A DNA stretch of 64,000 bases, taken from contig NZ_LT593974.1 of the NCBI RefSeq assembly GCF_900086985.1, positions 2,790,001 through 2,854,000 on the forward strand. Reading direction: 5' to 3'. Position 1 is the first letter of the stretch; the number at the start of each line of letters is the position of its first letter. This document shows positions 33,796 through 42,664 of the stretch, piece after piece. The DNA comes from Halomonas sp. HL-93. Its GTDB lineage: Bacteria > Pseudomonadota > Gammaproteobacteria > Pseudomonadales > Halomonadaceae. The position numbers and the translations under genes are program-made. The notes under the pieces were generated by a model, which saw nothing but the letters and a program-made list of their open reading frames with translations, ran no database searches and was not told the origin of the DNA.

Positions 33796-34126
33796 GGAAC
33801 TCTCCTGTAGCCCAACCCCAGACAGTCACCGTCAAGCAGCCAATGTCAAAACGGTGTGCCCAACAGAGGTGTCGCTTATCAGCATAGTCAGCATTAGCAA
33901 AATGTGATGGCTCAAACTTCAACGCTAACGCATTAATTCTATGAGCGTACAGAAGGTAGATTAGTTGCGTTGACAGACCCAACGCACAGCGCCGCCGGGA
34001 CGGCGGCACTAGAGACTCCAAACGGCCCGATAACCCTTTGCGGGGCGCTGCGAAACCAGCCATGGCGAATAGCCCCCGCTATGGGTTAGTTCAGAGCTAA
34101 TTCAACATAAAGTGCTTTAATACGTG
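33796..34126. other. Intergenic region upstream of yeaG
   Basis: 331 bases with no gene I can support. It holds two hairpins, GCGTTG/CAACGC (33967-33985) and GCCGCCG/CGGCGGC (33991-34007); the second could end transcription of the threonine aldolase gene, although no T run follows. Nearer yeaG is a CTATGCT that resembles a sigma-S -10 (33881-33887 region, minus strand). Confidence 0.45.
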
Positions 34127-35170
34127 CTATTCAAGCACTTTCTGGATATCCGCCAGCAGTTGGTCGAGCAATTCAACGGTGGTGTTCCAGGCGCAGACAA
34201 ACCGCGCGCCTCCGGCGCCAATAAAGGTATAGAAGGTCCAGTCTTTGGCTTTCAACGCTTCAATGGCATGGGGCGGCAATTCCACGAAGACGCTGTTGGC
34301 TTGCGTCGGAAACATGAGCGAGATGCCGGGTAACGACTGCAGGCCCTCGGAAAGATAACGCGCCATCGCATTGGCGTGTTGCGCGTTGGTTAACCAGGCG
34401 CCGCTTTCCAGCAGGCCTAGCCAGGGTGCCGAAATAAACCGCATTTTAGAGGCCAATTGCCCCGCCTGCTTGCAGCGGTACGAAAAGTCTTCGGCCAGCT
34501 CGCGGTTGAAAAACAGGATGGCCTCACCAAACGCTAAGCCATTTTTGGTACCCGAGAAGCACAGCGCGTCAACGCCGACCTGCCAGGTCAACTCAGCCGG
34601 GGTGGCGTCCAAACTGGCACAGGCGTTAGCAAACCGCGCGCCGTCCATGTGCAGACGCAGATCGTACTTATCCGCCATGGCGCGGATGGCCAGCAGCTCC
34701 TCTCGGGAATAGACCGTGCCGACTTCAGTCGCCTGGGTTAGCGAAATGACCTTGGGCTTGGGGTAGTGAATATCGCTGCGCTTAGTGACCAGCGCTTCAA
34801 TGCCTTCTGGCGTCAGCTTGCCGTTGGCGCCCGGGGAGGTTAGCAATTTTGCGCCGTTGGAGAAAAACTCGGGGCCACCGCACTCATCGGTTTCAATGTG
34901 TGCCAACTCGTGGCAGATCACACTGTGGTAGCTACGCCCCATCGCGGACAGTGCCAGTGAGTTGGCAGCAGTACCGTTGAACACAAAAAACACGTCGCAA
35001 TCGTAGTCGAACATATCGCGAAAGCGATCGGCGGCTCGCGCCGTCCAACGGTCGTTGCCGTAGGCCAAGTCATCGGCTTGATTGGCTTCCAGCAGATACT
35101 GCATGGCCTCCGGGCAGATACCGGAGGTGTTATCACTGGCTAAAAATCGGGGGGTACACTCCGAGGTCAT
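34127..35170 (-). CDS. ltaE: Low-specificity threonine aldolase family, PLP-dependent
   Basis: 347 residues. It begins FLASDNTSGICPEAMQYLLEAN as in threonine aldolases, with the substrate-orienting DLAYGNDRWT, the PLP-stacking region ICHELAHIETDECG, the PLP-binding Asp in LRLHMDGARFANA, and the Schiff-base lysine in CFSGTKNGLAFGEAI. It splits threonine (and allo-threonine or beta-hydroxy amino acids) to glycine and acetaldehyde. Stereo-preference cannot be read from sequence. Confidence 0.92.
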   Translation of the reverse strand: MTSECTPRFLASDNTSGICPEAMQYLLEANQADDLAYGNDRWTARAADRFRDMFDYDCDVFFVFNGTAANSLALSAMGRSYHSVICHELAHIETDECGGPEFFSNGAKLLTSPGANGKLTPEGIEALVTKRSDIHYPKPKVISLTQATEVGTVYSREELLAIRAMADKYDLRLHMDGARFANACASLDATPAELTWQVGVDALCFSGTKNGLAFGEAILFFNRELAEDFSYRCKQAGQLASKMRFISAPWLGLLESGAWLTNAQHANAMARYLSEGLQSLPGISLMFPTQANSVFVELPPHAIEALKAKDWTFYTFIGAGGARFVCAWNTTVELLDQLLADIQKVLE

Positions 35171-35299
35171 GGCGATAATCCTTGTGGGTAATCCTCTTTA
35201 TCTGACGGTCTTGCAGCGTGGGCTGGGTGCCACCCACGACGTTAGCGACTCGTTAGACTTAATAACTAGGTCGCTCATCAGTCTATCGCCATTTCAACG

Positions 35300-37321
35300 T
35301 TATAAGGAAGCCGCCAACCGAGTTCCCTGATCAATAGCGCGCTTAGCATCCAGCTCAGCGGCTTCATCAGCGCCACCAATCACGTGCACGCGGCCGCCAG
35401 CCTGTTCCAGCGGCGGGATCAGATCGCGCACTGACTCCTGGCCCGCGCAGACCACGATGGATGCCACGGCGAGCACCTGCTCTTCGCCATCACGGCGGAT
35501 ATGCAGGCCTTCATCGTCGATTTTGAGATATTCACAGCCGGTGAGCGTTTTGACGCCACGTTGCTTGAGCGAGGCGCGATGCACCCAGCCGGTTGTTTTG
35601 CCCAGGTATTTACCCGGCTTGGAGGTTTTACGCTGCAGCATGACAATTTCCCTTGGAGAGGCTGGCGGCGCAGGTACTTTCAAACCGCCCCGCTCGCCCA
35701 CCGCCAGGTCTACGCCCCACTCATCGCACCAGGCGGCAAGGTCAAGCGTAGGATGCCCCTGGTGGGCCAAAAGCTCAGATACATCAAAGCCGATTCCACC
35801 CGCGCCAATCACCGCGACCGTCGGGCCGACACGCTCAGGCTGCTCAATGGCCTCGGCGTAGCTCAGCACACTTGGATGGTCAGCGCCGGGTAACGTCAGC
35901 TCGCGGGGCATCACGCCGGTGGCGATCACCACCTCGTCAAACTCGGCCAGCGCGTCGATCGTGGCGGTGGTGTTCAAACGCACCTCCACGGCGTGTTTGT
36001 CGAGCATTACGCGAAAGTAACGCAGCGTTTCGTTAAATTCTTCCTTGCCGGGGATTTTGCGGGCGTAGTTGAACTGCCCGCCAAGCTCGCCACGGCGCTC
36101 AAACAACACCACTTTGTGACCACGGCTGGCGGCGGCCACGGCTGTGGCAAGGCCAGCAGGTCCGCCGCCGACGACCGCTACGCACTTCGCTTTCTGAGCA
36201 GGCGTAAGCGTAACTTCTGTTTCATGGCAGGCTCTGGGGTTCACTAAACAAGACGTCAGTTTGCCCGCAAAGGTGTGATCCAAACACGCTTGGTTACAGG
36301 CGATACAGGTGTTGATCTCGTCGGCCAGGCCTTGCTCGGCTTTAAGAATCCATTCCGGGTCGGCAAGAAACGGACGCGCCATCGACACCATATCGGCATG
36401 CCCCTCGGCGAGCACCCGCTCAGCCACGTCGGGCATGTTGATGCGGTTAGTGGTGATGAGCGGAATCGCAAGCGACGCTTTCATTCGCTTGGTCACTTCG
36501 CTGAACGCCGCTCGTGGCACGCTGGTCACGATGGTCGGTACTCGCGCTTCATGCCAGCCAATGCCAGTGTTAATAACATCGGCCCCTGCCGCTTCGATCG
36601 CTTTACCTAGCGCAACGACTTCCTCCCAAGAGCTGCCTTCTTCTACCAAATCAATCATTGATAGACGGAAGATAACCAAAAACGCATCGCCCACGGCGGC
36701 ACGAATTCGCTTGACGATTTCGATGGGAAAGCGAACCCGCCGCTCGAAATCACCGCCCCATTGATCATCGCGCTGATTGGTGCGCTGGCAGATAAACTGA
36801 TTGATCAAATAGCCTTCGGAGCCCATGACTTCAACGCCGTCATAGCCCGCCTGCTGAGCAAGCCTCGCGCAGCGCACGTAGTCGACGATTTGCTGCTCGA
36901 CCTCATCACTGGTCAGCGCGCGGGGCGTGAAGGGATTAATAGGTGCCTGAATCGCCGAGGGCGCCACTAACTCAGGGGAGTAGGCATAGCGGCCTGCGTG
37001 GAGAACCTGCATACATAAATGCCCGCCCTCTGCATGGACAGCATCCACCACCTGACGATGTTCCGCTAGCTGCGACGTATCAGTTAGCGCATTAGCCCCC
37101 TGAAACACCGCCCCCTCGGTATTGGGGGCAATCCCCCCGGTGACGATCAGGCTGACCCCGGCGCGTGCTCGTTCAGCATAAAACGTCGCTAGCCGCTCGA
37201 AGCCATTGGGCGCCTCTTCCAAATTGGTGTGCATGGAGCCCATCAAGACCCGATTCGGCAGCGTTAAATGCCCCACTGTTATCGGACGGAATAGATGCGG
37301 ATAAGCAGGCGCACGAGTCAT
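35300..37321 (-). CDS. fadH: NADPH-dependent 2,4-dienoyl-CoA reductase
   Basis: The ATG at 37321 (GGAG seven bases upstream) gives 673 residues, matching E. coli FadH (672); the frame is open further upstream but that part is not typical. It has an N-terminal old-yellow-enzyme TIM barrel with FMN (LFRPITVGHLTLPNRVLMGSMHTNLEE), the [4Fe-4S] cysteines in CIACNQACLDHTFAGKLTSC, and a C-terminal pair of nucleotide-binding domains (VVGGGPAGLATAVAAASRGH and VIGAGGIGFDVSELLAHQG). It reduces 2,4-dienoyl-CoA during beta-oxidation of unsaturated fatty acids. Confidence 0.95.
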   Translation of the reverse strand: MTRAPAYPHLFRPITVGHLTLPNRVLMGSMHTNLEEAPNGFERLATFYAERARAGVSLIVTGGIAPNTEGAVFQGANALTDTSQLAEHRQVVDAVHAEGGHLCMQVLHAGRYAYSPELVAPSAIQAPINPFTPRALTSDEVEQQIVDYVRCARLAQQAGYDGVEVMGSEGYLINQFICQRTNQRDDQWGGDFERRVRFPIEIVKRIRAAVGDAFLVIFRLSMIDLVEEGSSWEEVVALGKAIEAAGADVINTGIGWHEARVPTIVTSVPRAAFSEVTKRMKASLAIPLITTNRINMPDVAERVLAEGHADMVSMARPFLADPEWILKAEQGLADEINTCIACNQACLDHTFAGKLTSCLVNPRACHETEVTLTPAQKAKCVAVVGGGPAGLATAVAAASRGHKVVLFERRGELGGQFNYARKIPGKEEFNETLRYFRVMLDKHAVEVRLNTTATIDALAEFDEVVIATGVMPRELTLPGADHPSVLSYAEAIEQPERVGPTVAVIGAGGIGFDVSELLAHQGHPTLDLAAWCDEWGVDLAVGERGGLKVPAPPASPREIVMLQRKTSKPGKYLGKTTGWVHRASLKQRGVKTLTGCEYLKIDDEGLHIRRDGEEQVLAVASIVVCAGQESVRDLIPPLEQAGGRVHVIGGADEAAELDAKRAIDQGTRLAASL

Positions 37322-37508
37322 CACGGTTCTCCAGGGTATTATTCGAACATTATTCAAACAAGCGTATGACATCCCGGCCGTCACGTATACCCCCTGTTTT
37401 GATGACAGGTTATCGTGACTGGTTCTGGTGTCAGGTTCTTGTGAAAGGGTCTTGCCCACCATGCGAAAGGGCGTCACATTACCCGGCTAACGATAAGGAA
37501 CCGCTGCT

Positions 37509-38429
37509 ATGCGCTTGATGTATTTTTTGCCGCCGCTCGCCACCGTGCTTATCTGGTCGGGGAACATGACTATTAATCAGTTAACCGTGGGCGCCATCGC
37601 CCCCAGCAGCATTGCGTTTTTACGCTGGCTGCTGGCGTTAGTGGTTATGACACCATTTGTACTGCCCGCGGCGCTGCGTCACCGTGAGGAAATCCGCCGC
37701 CACTGGCCAAAGCTTGCCCTATTGGGTTTATTGGGCATGGGCCTATGGCAGGGTCTGGCTTACGTGGCCGCCGAAACCACCACCGCGACGAATATGGGCA
37801 TATTGGCGGCGATGGTCCCACTACTGACCGTGCTGTTGAGCGCTTTGATTCTGCGCGAGCCGCCGACCCGCGGTGGCGTGCTAGGTGGCGTATTAGCGTT
37901 TATCGGTGTCACCGTTCTGCTGGGTCGAGGCAACCCGCTTTCGCTATTACAGCTTGAGGTTGCCTATGGCGACGCGCTGATGGTAATGGCCGCCACCTGC
38001 TATGCGCTGTACGGCGTAATGCTAAAGCGCTGGTCGATGAATTTACCGCCCTGGGTAATGCTCTACGCGCAGGTCTGCTTTGCCGTGCTGTTGCTGCTGC
38101 CGCCTTATTTGATGGGGCCCATGACGCCTGTGGATAGCCAAAATATTGGACTGATCCTGTATGCGGGCATTCCAGCATCGATTATTACCACCTTTCTGTG
38201 GATGCGTGCTGTTCGTCAAATTGGCGCTAGCCAAGCGAGTATTTTCATCAACCTAATGCCATTGTTTAGCGCGCTGATTGCCATGGCCTTTTTGGGTGAA
38301 CGAGTGGCGGGATTCCACTTTATCGGCGGGCTATTAATTTTGGCTGGCGTCATCATGGCGCAAACGCTGACCCAGCCCTTAGCACCTCGCAAGGTATCGC
38401 AGAGTAAAACGAGCAGTGCCAAGCAATGA
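37509..38429 (+). CDS. DMT-superfamily (EamA) transporter
   Basis: 306 residues, ten predicted membrane helices as two EamA repeats (MYFLPPLATVLIWSGNMTINQLTVGAIAP; GDALMVMAATCYALYGVMLKRWSM). It is a probable metabolite exporter of unknown substrate. AAGGA precedes the ATG. The next gene starts 42 bases downstream on the same strand, so they may share a transcript. It is not closely similar to the DMT protein at 1127. Confidence 0.85.
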   Translation: MRLMYFLPPLATVLIWSGNMTINQLTVGAIAPSSIAFLRWLLALVVMTPFVLPAALRHREEIRRHWPKLALLGLLGMGLWQGLAYVAAETTTATNMGILAAMVPLLTVLLSALILREPPTRGGVLGGVLAFIGVTVLLGRGNPLSLLQLEVAYGDALMVMAATCYALYGVMLKRWSMNLPPWVMLYAQVCFAVLLLLPPYLMGPMTPVDSQNIGLILYAGIPASIITTFLWMRAVRQIGASQASIFINLMPLFSALIAMAFLGERVAGFHFIGGLLILAGVIMAQTLTQPLAPRKVSQSKTSSAKQ

Positions 38430-38471
38430 TACAATGACGCGACTTATTTCTACTGCCGGGAATCCTTAAAC

Positions 38472-40040
38472 ATGTCCCTAGAAGAACTGCACCTTAACCT
38501 GCGTAACTTATCGAGCGATGATTACGAGCAGCTCAAGACGTTAATGGATGCGGTGTATCACGATATTGGGGGTGCCTGGCCCAAGCTCACCATCGACAAA
38601 CTGATTCAAGAGTTTCCCGATGGCCAAATCGCTATCGAGGACGATGGGATATTGGTAGGCGTAGCGCTAACCGTTCAGGTGGATTACGACGAGTTCTCAA
38701 ACCCGCACAAGTACGACGACCTGATCGGCCATCGTGAGATCATCCGTAACGACCAAGACGGCGATGCCATGTACGGGCTGGATGTACTGATTCATCCCGA
38801 CTACCGTGGCTACCGCTTGGGACGCCGCCTTTACGAGGCGCGTAAAGAGCTATGCCGCTCGCATAACCTGCGCGCTATTCTGGCGGGTGGCCGCATTCCC
38901 GAATATCACCAGCATGCCGATGAGCTTTCACCGGCCCAATACATCGACAAAGTCTCACGTAAAGAGATTTACGACCCGATTTTGTCGTTCCAGCTGGCTA
39001 ACGATTTTCAGGTAAAGCGCCTGTTACGTAAGTACCTGCCGGAAGACGAGCAGTCGCGTGGCTACGCGACGCTGCTGGAATGGAACAACATTCTGTTTGA
39101 GCCTGCCGAGAGCGTCCTGGATACCCGTCCCACCCAAGTGCGAGTTGGTGCGGTGCAGTGGCAAATGCGCGAATTTTCGTCTGTAGAAGCCGCGCTTCAG
39201 CAGATCGAATACTTCGTGGATGCCCTCTCGGACTACCAAAGTGACTTTGCCGTGTTCCCGGAGTTGTTCAATGCGCCGCTAATGGGGCTGCAAGACCGCG
39301 AGGCTCAGCAGGACCAAATGGGTGCCATTCGCTTTTTGGCAGGCTTTACCGAGCGCTTTACTACCGAGCTTGCGCGAATGGCGGTCTCCTACAACATTAA
39401 CATTGTCGGCGGCTCCATGATTGAAGTTCGCGATGATGACCGGCTTTATAACGTTGCCTACCTGTTCCATCGCGACGGCAGCGTCGAGAAGCAATCTAAA
39501 CTGCATATCACTCCCCAGGAACGCCGTGACTGGGTCATAGAAGGCGGCGACGACCTTCAGGTATTCGATACCGACGCTGGCCGCGTGGGTATTTTGATTT
39601 GCTACGACGTGGAATTCCCGGAGCTGGGCCGCCTACTTGCCGACCAGGACATGGACATTCTGTTTGTGCCGTTCTGGACCGACACCAAAAATGGCTACCT
39701 GCGGGTGCGCCACTGTGCCCAAGCACGGGCCATCGAAAACGAGTGTTATGTCGTCCTATGTGGCAGCGTGGGTAACCTGCCGTCGATCGAGAACCTGGAT
39801 ATCCAGTACGCGCAATCGGCGGTATTTTCACCCTCTGATTTTGCCTTCCCTCACGACGCAGTGCTGGCGGAAACAACGCCTAATACTGAGATGATCTTCT
39901 TCTCGGACTTAGACCTAACCCGCCTAACGGTGGTACGTGCCGAAGGCTCGGTAACCAATCTGAAAGACCGCCGCAAGGATCTCTTCGACCTGCGCTGGCG
40001 CGACTGGTCGTGGAAGTCAGGTGCCAACCTCGACGACTAA
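38472..40040 (+). CDS. GNAT acetyltransferase fused to carbon-nitrogen hydrolase
   Basis: 522 residues with two domains. Residues about 10-185 are a GNAT acetyltransferase (GLDVLIHPDYRGYRLGRRLYEARKELC, the acetyl-CoA loop). Residues about 220-505 are a nitrilase-superfamily domain with the triad visible: Glu in FAVFPELFNAP, Lys in KQSKLHITPQER, and Cys in ILICYDVEFPELGR. This fusion is a recognised family in proteobacteria and fungi; the substrate is not known. It could couple removal of an amide to acetylation of the freed amine, but that is inference. Confidence 0.92.
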   Translation: MSLEELHLNLRNLSSDDYEQLKTLMDAVYHDIGGAWPKLTIDKLIQEFPDGQIAIEDDGILVGVALTVQVDYDEFSNPHKYDDLIGHREIIRNDQDGDAMYGLDVLIHPDYRGYRLGRRLYEARKELCRSHNLRAILAGGRIPEYHQHADELSPAQYIDKVSRKEIYDPILSFQLANDFQVKRLLRKYLPEDEQSRGYATLLEWNNILFEPAESVLDTRPTQVRVGAVQWQMREFSSVEAALQQIEYFVDALSDYQSDFAVFPELFNAPLMGLQDREAQQDQMGAIRFLAGFTERFTTELARMAVSYNINIVGGSMIEVRDDDRLYNVAYLFHRDGSVEKQSKLHITPQERRDWVIEGGDDLQVFDTDAGRVGILICYDVEFPELGRLLADQDMDILFVPFWTDTKNGYLRVRHCAQARAIENECYVVLCGSVGNLPSIENLDIQYAQSAVFSPSDFAFPHDAVLAETTPNTEMIFFSDLDLTRLTVVRAEGSVTNLKDRRKDLFDLRWRDWSWKSGANLDD

Positions 40041-40044
40041 GCAA

Positions 40045-40344
40045 TTAATCAGGCCAGACAAGGTGCCTGGGCACCCGCCCCTTGGCATCAAACGCTACGC
40101 CTTCATCGCGCAACTTTTGATGCTGGCGGGCTGCCCCGCCGTGGTCGGCGAGCTTTAGCGAAGCGGCAATGACCCGGTGCCAGGGCAACTGATGGCCATC
40201 GGGCAAATGACGCATGGCAGATCCCACCATGCGTGGTGTCGCGCCTTCCGTCATTGCGGCAATGCGCCCATACGTCGTGACCCGCCCCGCCGGTATTTGA
40301 TCGACAATGGTGTAGATCTGTTCGAGCAGTTCTGGCCGGGGCAT
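40045..40344 (-). CDS. Alkyltransferase-like (ATL) DNA-damage recognition protein
   Basis: 99 residues matching the C-terminal domain of O6-alkylguanine-DNA alkyltransferase: the helix-turn-helix region IPAGRVTTYGRIAAMTEGATPRMVGSAMRHLP and then LPWHRVIAASLKL. The acceptor cysteine of the PCHRV motif is replaced by tryptophan (PWHRV), which defines ATL proteins: they bind alkylated guanines without repairing them and hand the site to nucleotide excision repair. AGGAGG lies close before the ATG. It is convergent with the GNAT-nitrilase gene. Confidence 0.93.
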   Translation of the reverse strand: MPRPELLEQIYTIVDQIPAGRVTTYGRIAAMTEGATPRMVGSAMRHLPDGHQLPWHRVIAASLKLADHGGAARQHQKLRDEGVAFDAKGRVPRHLVWPD

Positions 40345-40455
40345 GGTAGGACCTCCTTCTGGGCAGGAATTATGGCTCGTCGTTACGAGCGGGCCACGCT
40401 TTAAGATACATAGTTTTCGCCATATATGACGGTGTTAGTTAGTCAGAAGAACTGA

Positions 40456-41319
40456 CTAAATCGCCTTTTGCAACCACTGCCATACGACCTCGGCGTCTTC
40501 ACTCACCTGCCGACGGCTAGGCCTTACCAGCCAGAAACGCTCCTCGCTTGGAACGCTGATCGAAAACGGCGCCACGAGATCATCGCGCTGTTCAAGCAAG
40601 CGCCGATGCGTCAGGGCAACGCCCCCACTCTGACTAGCTAGCGCCAGCGTTATGACCTGGTTATCACAGGTCAACGCATGGCAATGCGACTCCAAATGCG
40701 CCACGCCTGCGGTTTGCAACCACCCCGGCCACCCAACTCCAAAGCCCACCGCATGTAACAGCGTGTGCCCAGCCAGATCGCTGGGGGAAGTCAGCGTTCT
40801 CGCGATATCGGGCGAACATACCGGCAATAGCTGCTCATTCCCAAGCGGCCACATCTCGACGCCGCTCCACTCACCTCGCCCGTAACGAATTTCGATATCC
40901 GCCCCCTCCGGGCCAAAATCATCGGGCCAAATAGCACTCACTAGGCGCAGCGATATGTGAGGGCACTGACGATGCAATTGAATCAACCTCGGCGCTAGCC
41001 ACGACTGCTGAATCACGGGCGTTGAACGCAGCGTTACCGGCTGTTCACTGGTCACGCCGAAAACCTCCGATGTGCCCTCGCTGATGCGTGCAAAAGCATC
41101 GTGAATACTGGGTAACCACGCCTGACCGGCAGGGGTTAGCGTCAGACTGCGGGCATGCCTGACGAACAGCTTCTGCCCCACGCGATCCTCCAACAGACGG
41201 ATACGCTGGCTGATCGCCGCCTGCGTCACCCCCAGCTCGTTACCCGCGGCGGTAAAGCTGAGTGTTCGCGCGGCGGATTCAAAGGCTTGTAACCATAATA
41301 GCGGTGGCAACTGGCTCAT
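40456..41319 (-). CDS. LysR-family regulator (GcvA-like)
   Basis: 287 residues. The N-terminal winged helix-turn-helix reads LPPLLWLQAFESAARTLSFTAAGNELGVTQAAISQRIRLLEDRVGQKLFVR, followed by a substrate-binding domain ending RPSRRQVSEDAEVVWQWL. The opening resembles GcvA-type regulators. It is divergent from the gamma-butyrobetaine dioxygenase gene and very likely controls it, with gamma-butyrobetaine or carnitine as candidate inducers. The stop codon lies in an inverted repeat (TTAGTCAG / CTGACTAA) at 40439-40459 that may act as a terminator. Confidence 0.88.
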   Translation of the reverse strand: MSQLPPLLWLQAFESAARTLSFTAAGNELGVTQAAISQRIRLLEDRVGQKLFVRHARSLTLTPAGQAWLPSIHDAFARISEGTSEVFGVTSEQPVTLRSTPVIQQSWLAPRLIQLHRQCPHISLRLVSAIWPDDFGPEGADIEIRYGRGEWSGVEMWPLGNEQLLPVCSPDIARTLTSPSDLAGHTLLHAVGFGVGWPGWLQTAGVAHLESHCHALTCDNQVITLALASQSGGVALTHRRLLEQRDDLVAPFSISVPSEERFWLVRPSRRQVSEDAEVVWQWLQKAI

Positions 41320-41434
41320 GAAAAAGCAACCTATAAGCTGAGTGAGGTCTTAGGGGTCAGATTAATCGTTTGTCACTGCCAATGCGACTGCCCATCCTAG
41401 CAAGACGTAATTGAGTCAATGCCGGGAGAAAATC

Positions 41435-42607
41435 ATGAACAGTGCCGTTTTCGCTGAAGAGCAACGTCAGGCGCCCCAAATGGGTGAATTAGCCCCCTAT
41501 CAGGACGGCCCATCGCTGACTGAGGCGGTGCCCACCGATGAGGGTGTTCATCTGACATGGCAGGACGGCCAGCACACCATCCTACCGCTGCTGTGGCTTC
41601 GTGATCATTGCGCCTGTCCTGCCTGCCGGCACACGCAAACCCGCGAACGTCTGTACCTGCCGCTTGATGATATCAGCGAAGCACCGGCGATCGAGCTCGC
41701 AGGGGGGCATCTCTACCTGACGTGGCAGGATGGCCACGTGAGCGCTTATCATGGCGGCTGGCTTTACCAGCGTCGCCCGGAAGCCGAGATCCCCACGGCC
41801 GTTCCATCGCCTGCCCCCTGGCGCGACCAGTTCACTCCCGAGCGCATCCGCCATGCCGACTTCTTGACGCCCGAGGGCGAAAAAGCCTGGCTGACCGCCA
41901 TGCTGCGCGATGGCCTGGCGTTAATCACTGAGGGCCCGCTGGTTGAGGAAGAAGTCAGCCGTCTGGCGGAGCGTATCGGCCCGCAACGGGCGACCAACTT
42001 TGGTTCACGCTTCGATGTGCGCTCGAAGCCCAACCCCAACAATGCCGCCTACACGGCCGTCGGCCTGCCGCTGCACATCGATCTGCCTAACTGGCGCCAG
42101 CCACCCGATATTCAACTGCTCTACTGCCTGCAGAACGAAGCCAGCGGCGGCGAATCGCTGTTTGCCGATGGCGCCCGCGTGGTCAATGCCTTGCGCCAAC
42201 AGGATCCAGAAGCCCTGAAAGTGCTAAGCGAAACCACCATCGATTTTCGCTTTCAGGATGACACCCACGATATTTCCGTGCGGGCACCCGTCATCAAACT
42301 CGACGATGACGGCCAGCTCGTTGAAATACGCCTTAACAACTGGATTCGCGACACGCTGCACCTTCCCGCGCCCAAAATGGCGGCCTGGTACCGCGCCTAC
42401 CGCGTTTTGTGGCAGCTGTTTCACAGCGAAGCGCACCAGCTCGAATTTACCTTATTACCTGGCCAAATGGTGGCGTTCGATAACCGCCGAGTTCTGCACG
42501 GGCGTCGTGAGTTCGACCCCAACAGCGGCGCACGCCATTTACAGGGCACCTATCTAGACCGAGACATGCTTGCCTCTAAGCTGCGCGTCCTCGCGCGCAG
42601 TGCCTAG
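41435..42607 (+). CDS. Gamma-butyrobetaine dioxygenase (carnitine synthesis)
   Basis: From the ATG at 41435 (GGGAG seven bases upstream) the protein has 390 residues. An N-terminal DUF971 domain carries the zinc site in LRDHCACPACRHTQTRERL; the C-terminal TauD/TfdA 2-oxoglutarate dioxygenase domain has the iron ligands in LPLHIDLPNWRQPPDIQLLYC (HxD) and the distal His in VLHGRREF. It hydroxylates gamma-butyrobetaine to L-carnitine with 2-oxoglutarate and O2. A related family member acting on trimethylaminoethylphosphonate is possible. The following gene encodes a betaine-type binding protein, which fits quaternary amine use. Confidence 0.88.
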   Translation: MNSAVFAEEQRQAPQMGELAPYQDGPSLTEAVPTDEGVHLTWQDGQHTILPLLWLRDHCACPACRHTQTRERLYLPLDDISEAPAIELAGGHLYLTWQDGHVSAYHGGWLYQRRPEAEIPTAVPSPAPWRDQFTPERIRHADFLTPEGEKAWLTAMLRDGLALITEGPLVEEEVSRLAERIGPQRATNFGSRFDVRSKPNPNNAAYTAVGLPLHIDLPNWRQPPDIQLLYCLQNEASGGESLFADGARVVNALRQQDPEALKVLSETTIDFRFQDDTHDISVRAPVIKLDDDGQLVEIRLNNWIRDTLHLPAPKMAAWYRAYRVLWQLFHSEAHQLEFTLLPGQMVAFDNRRVLHGRREFDPNSGARHLQGTYLDRDMLASKLRVLARSA

Positions 42608-42664
42608 GGTTCGTCTGAAAAATTAACGAGCATGCATTGATAATAAACCCAGCAAGGAGATCCT

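Noticed and set aside
33782..34063. A 93-codon minus-strand frame upstream of yeaG
   Set aside because: No family match, no ribosome site, and it covers two hairpins and the likely yeaG promoter.
33796..34126. Sigma-54 promoter for yeaG
   Set aside because: The GG and GC elements could not be found with the required 10-base spacing; a sigma-S-like -10 fits better.
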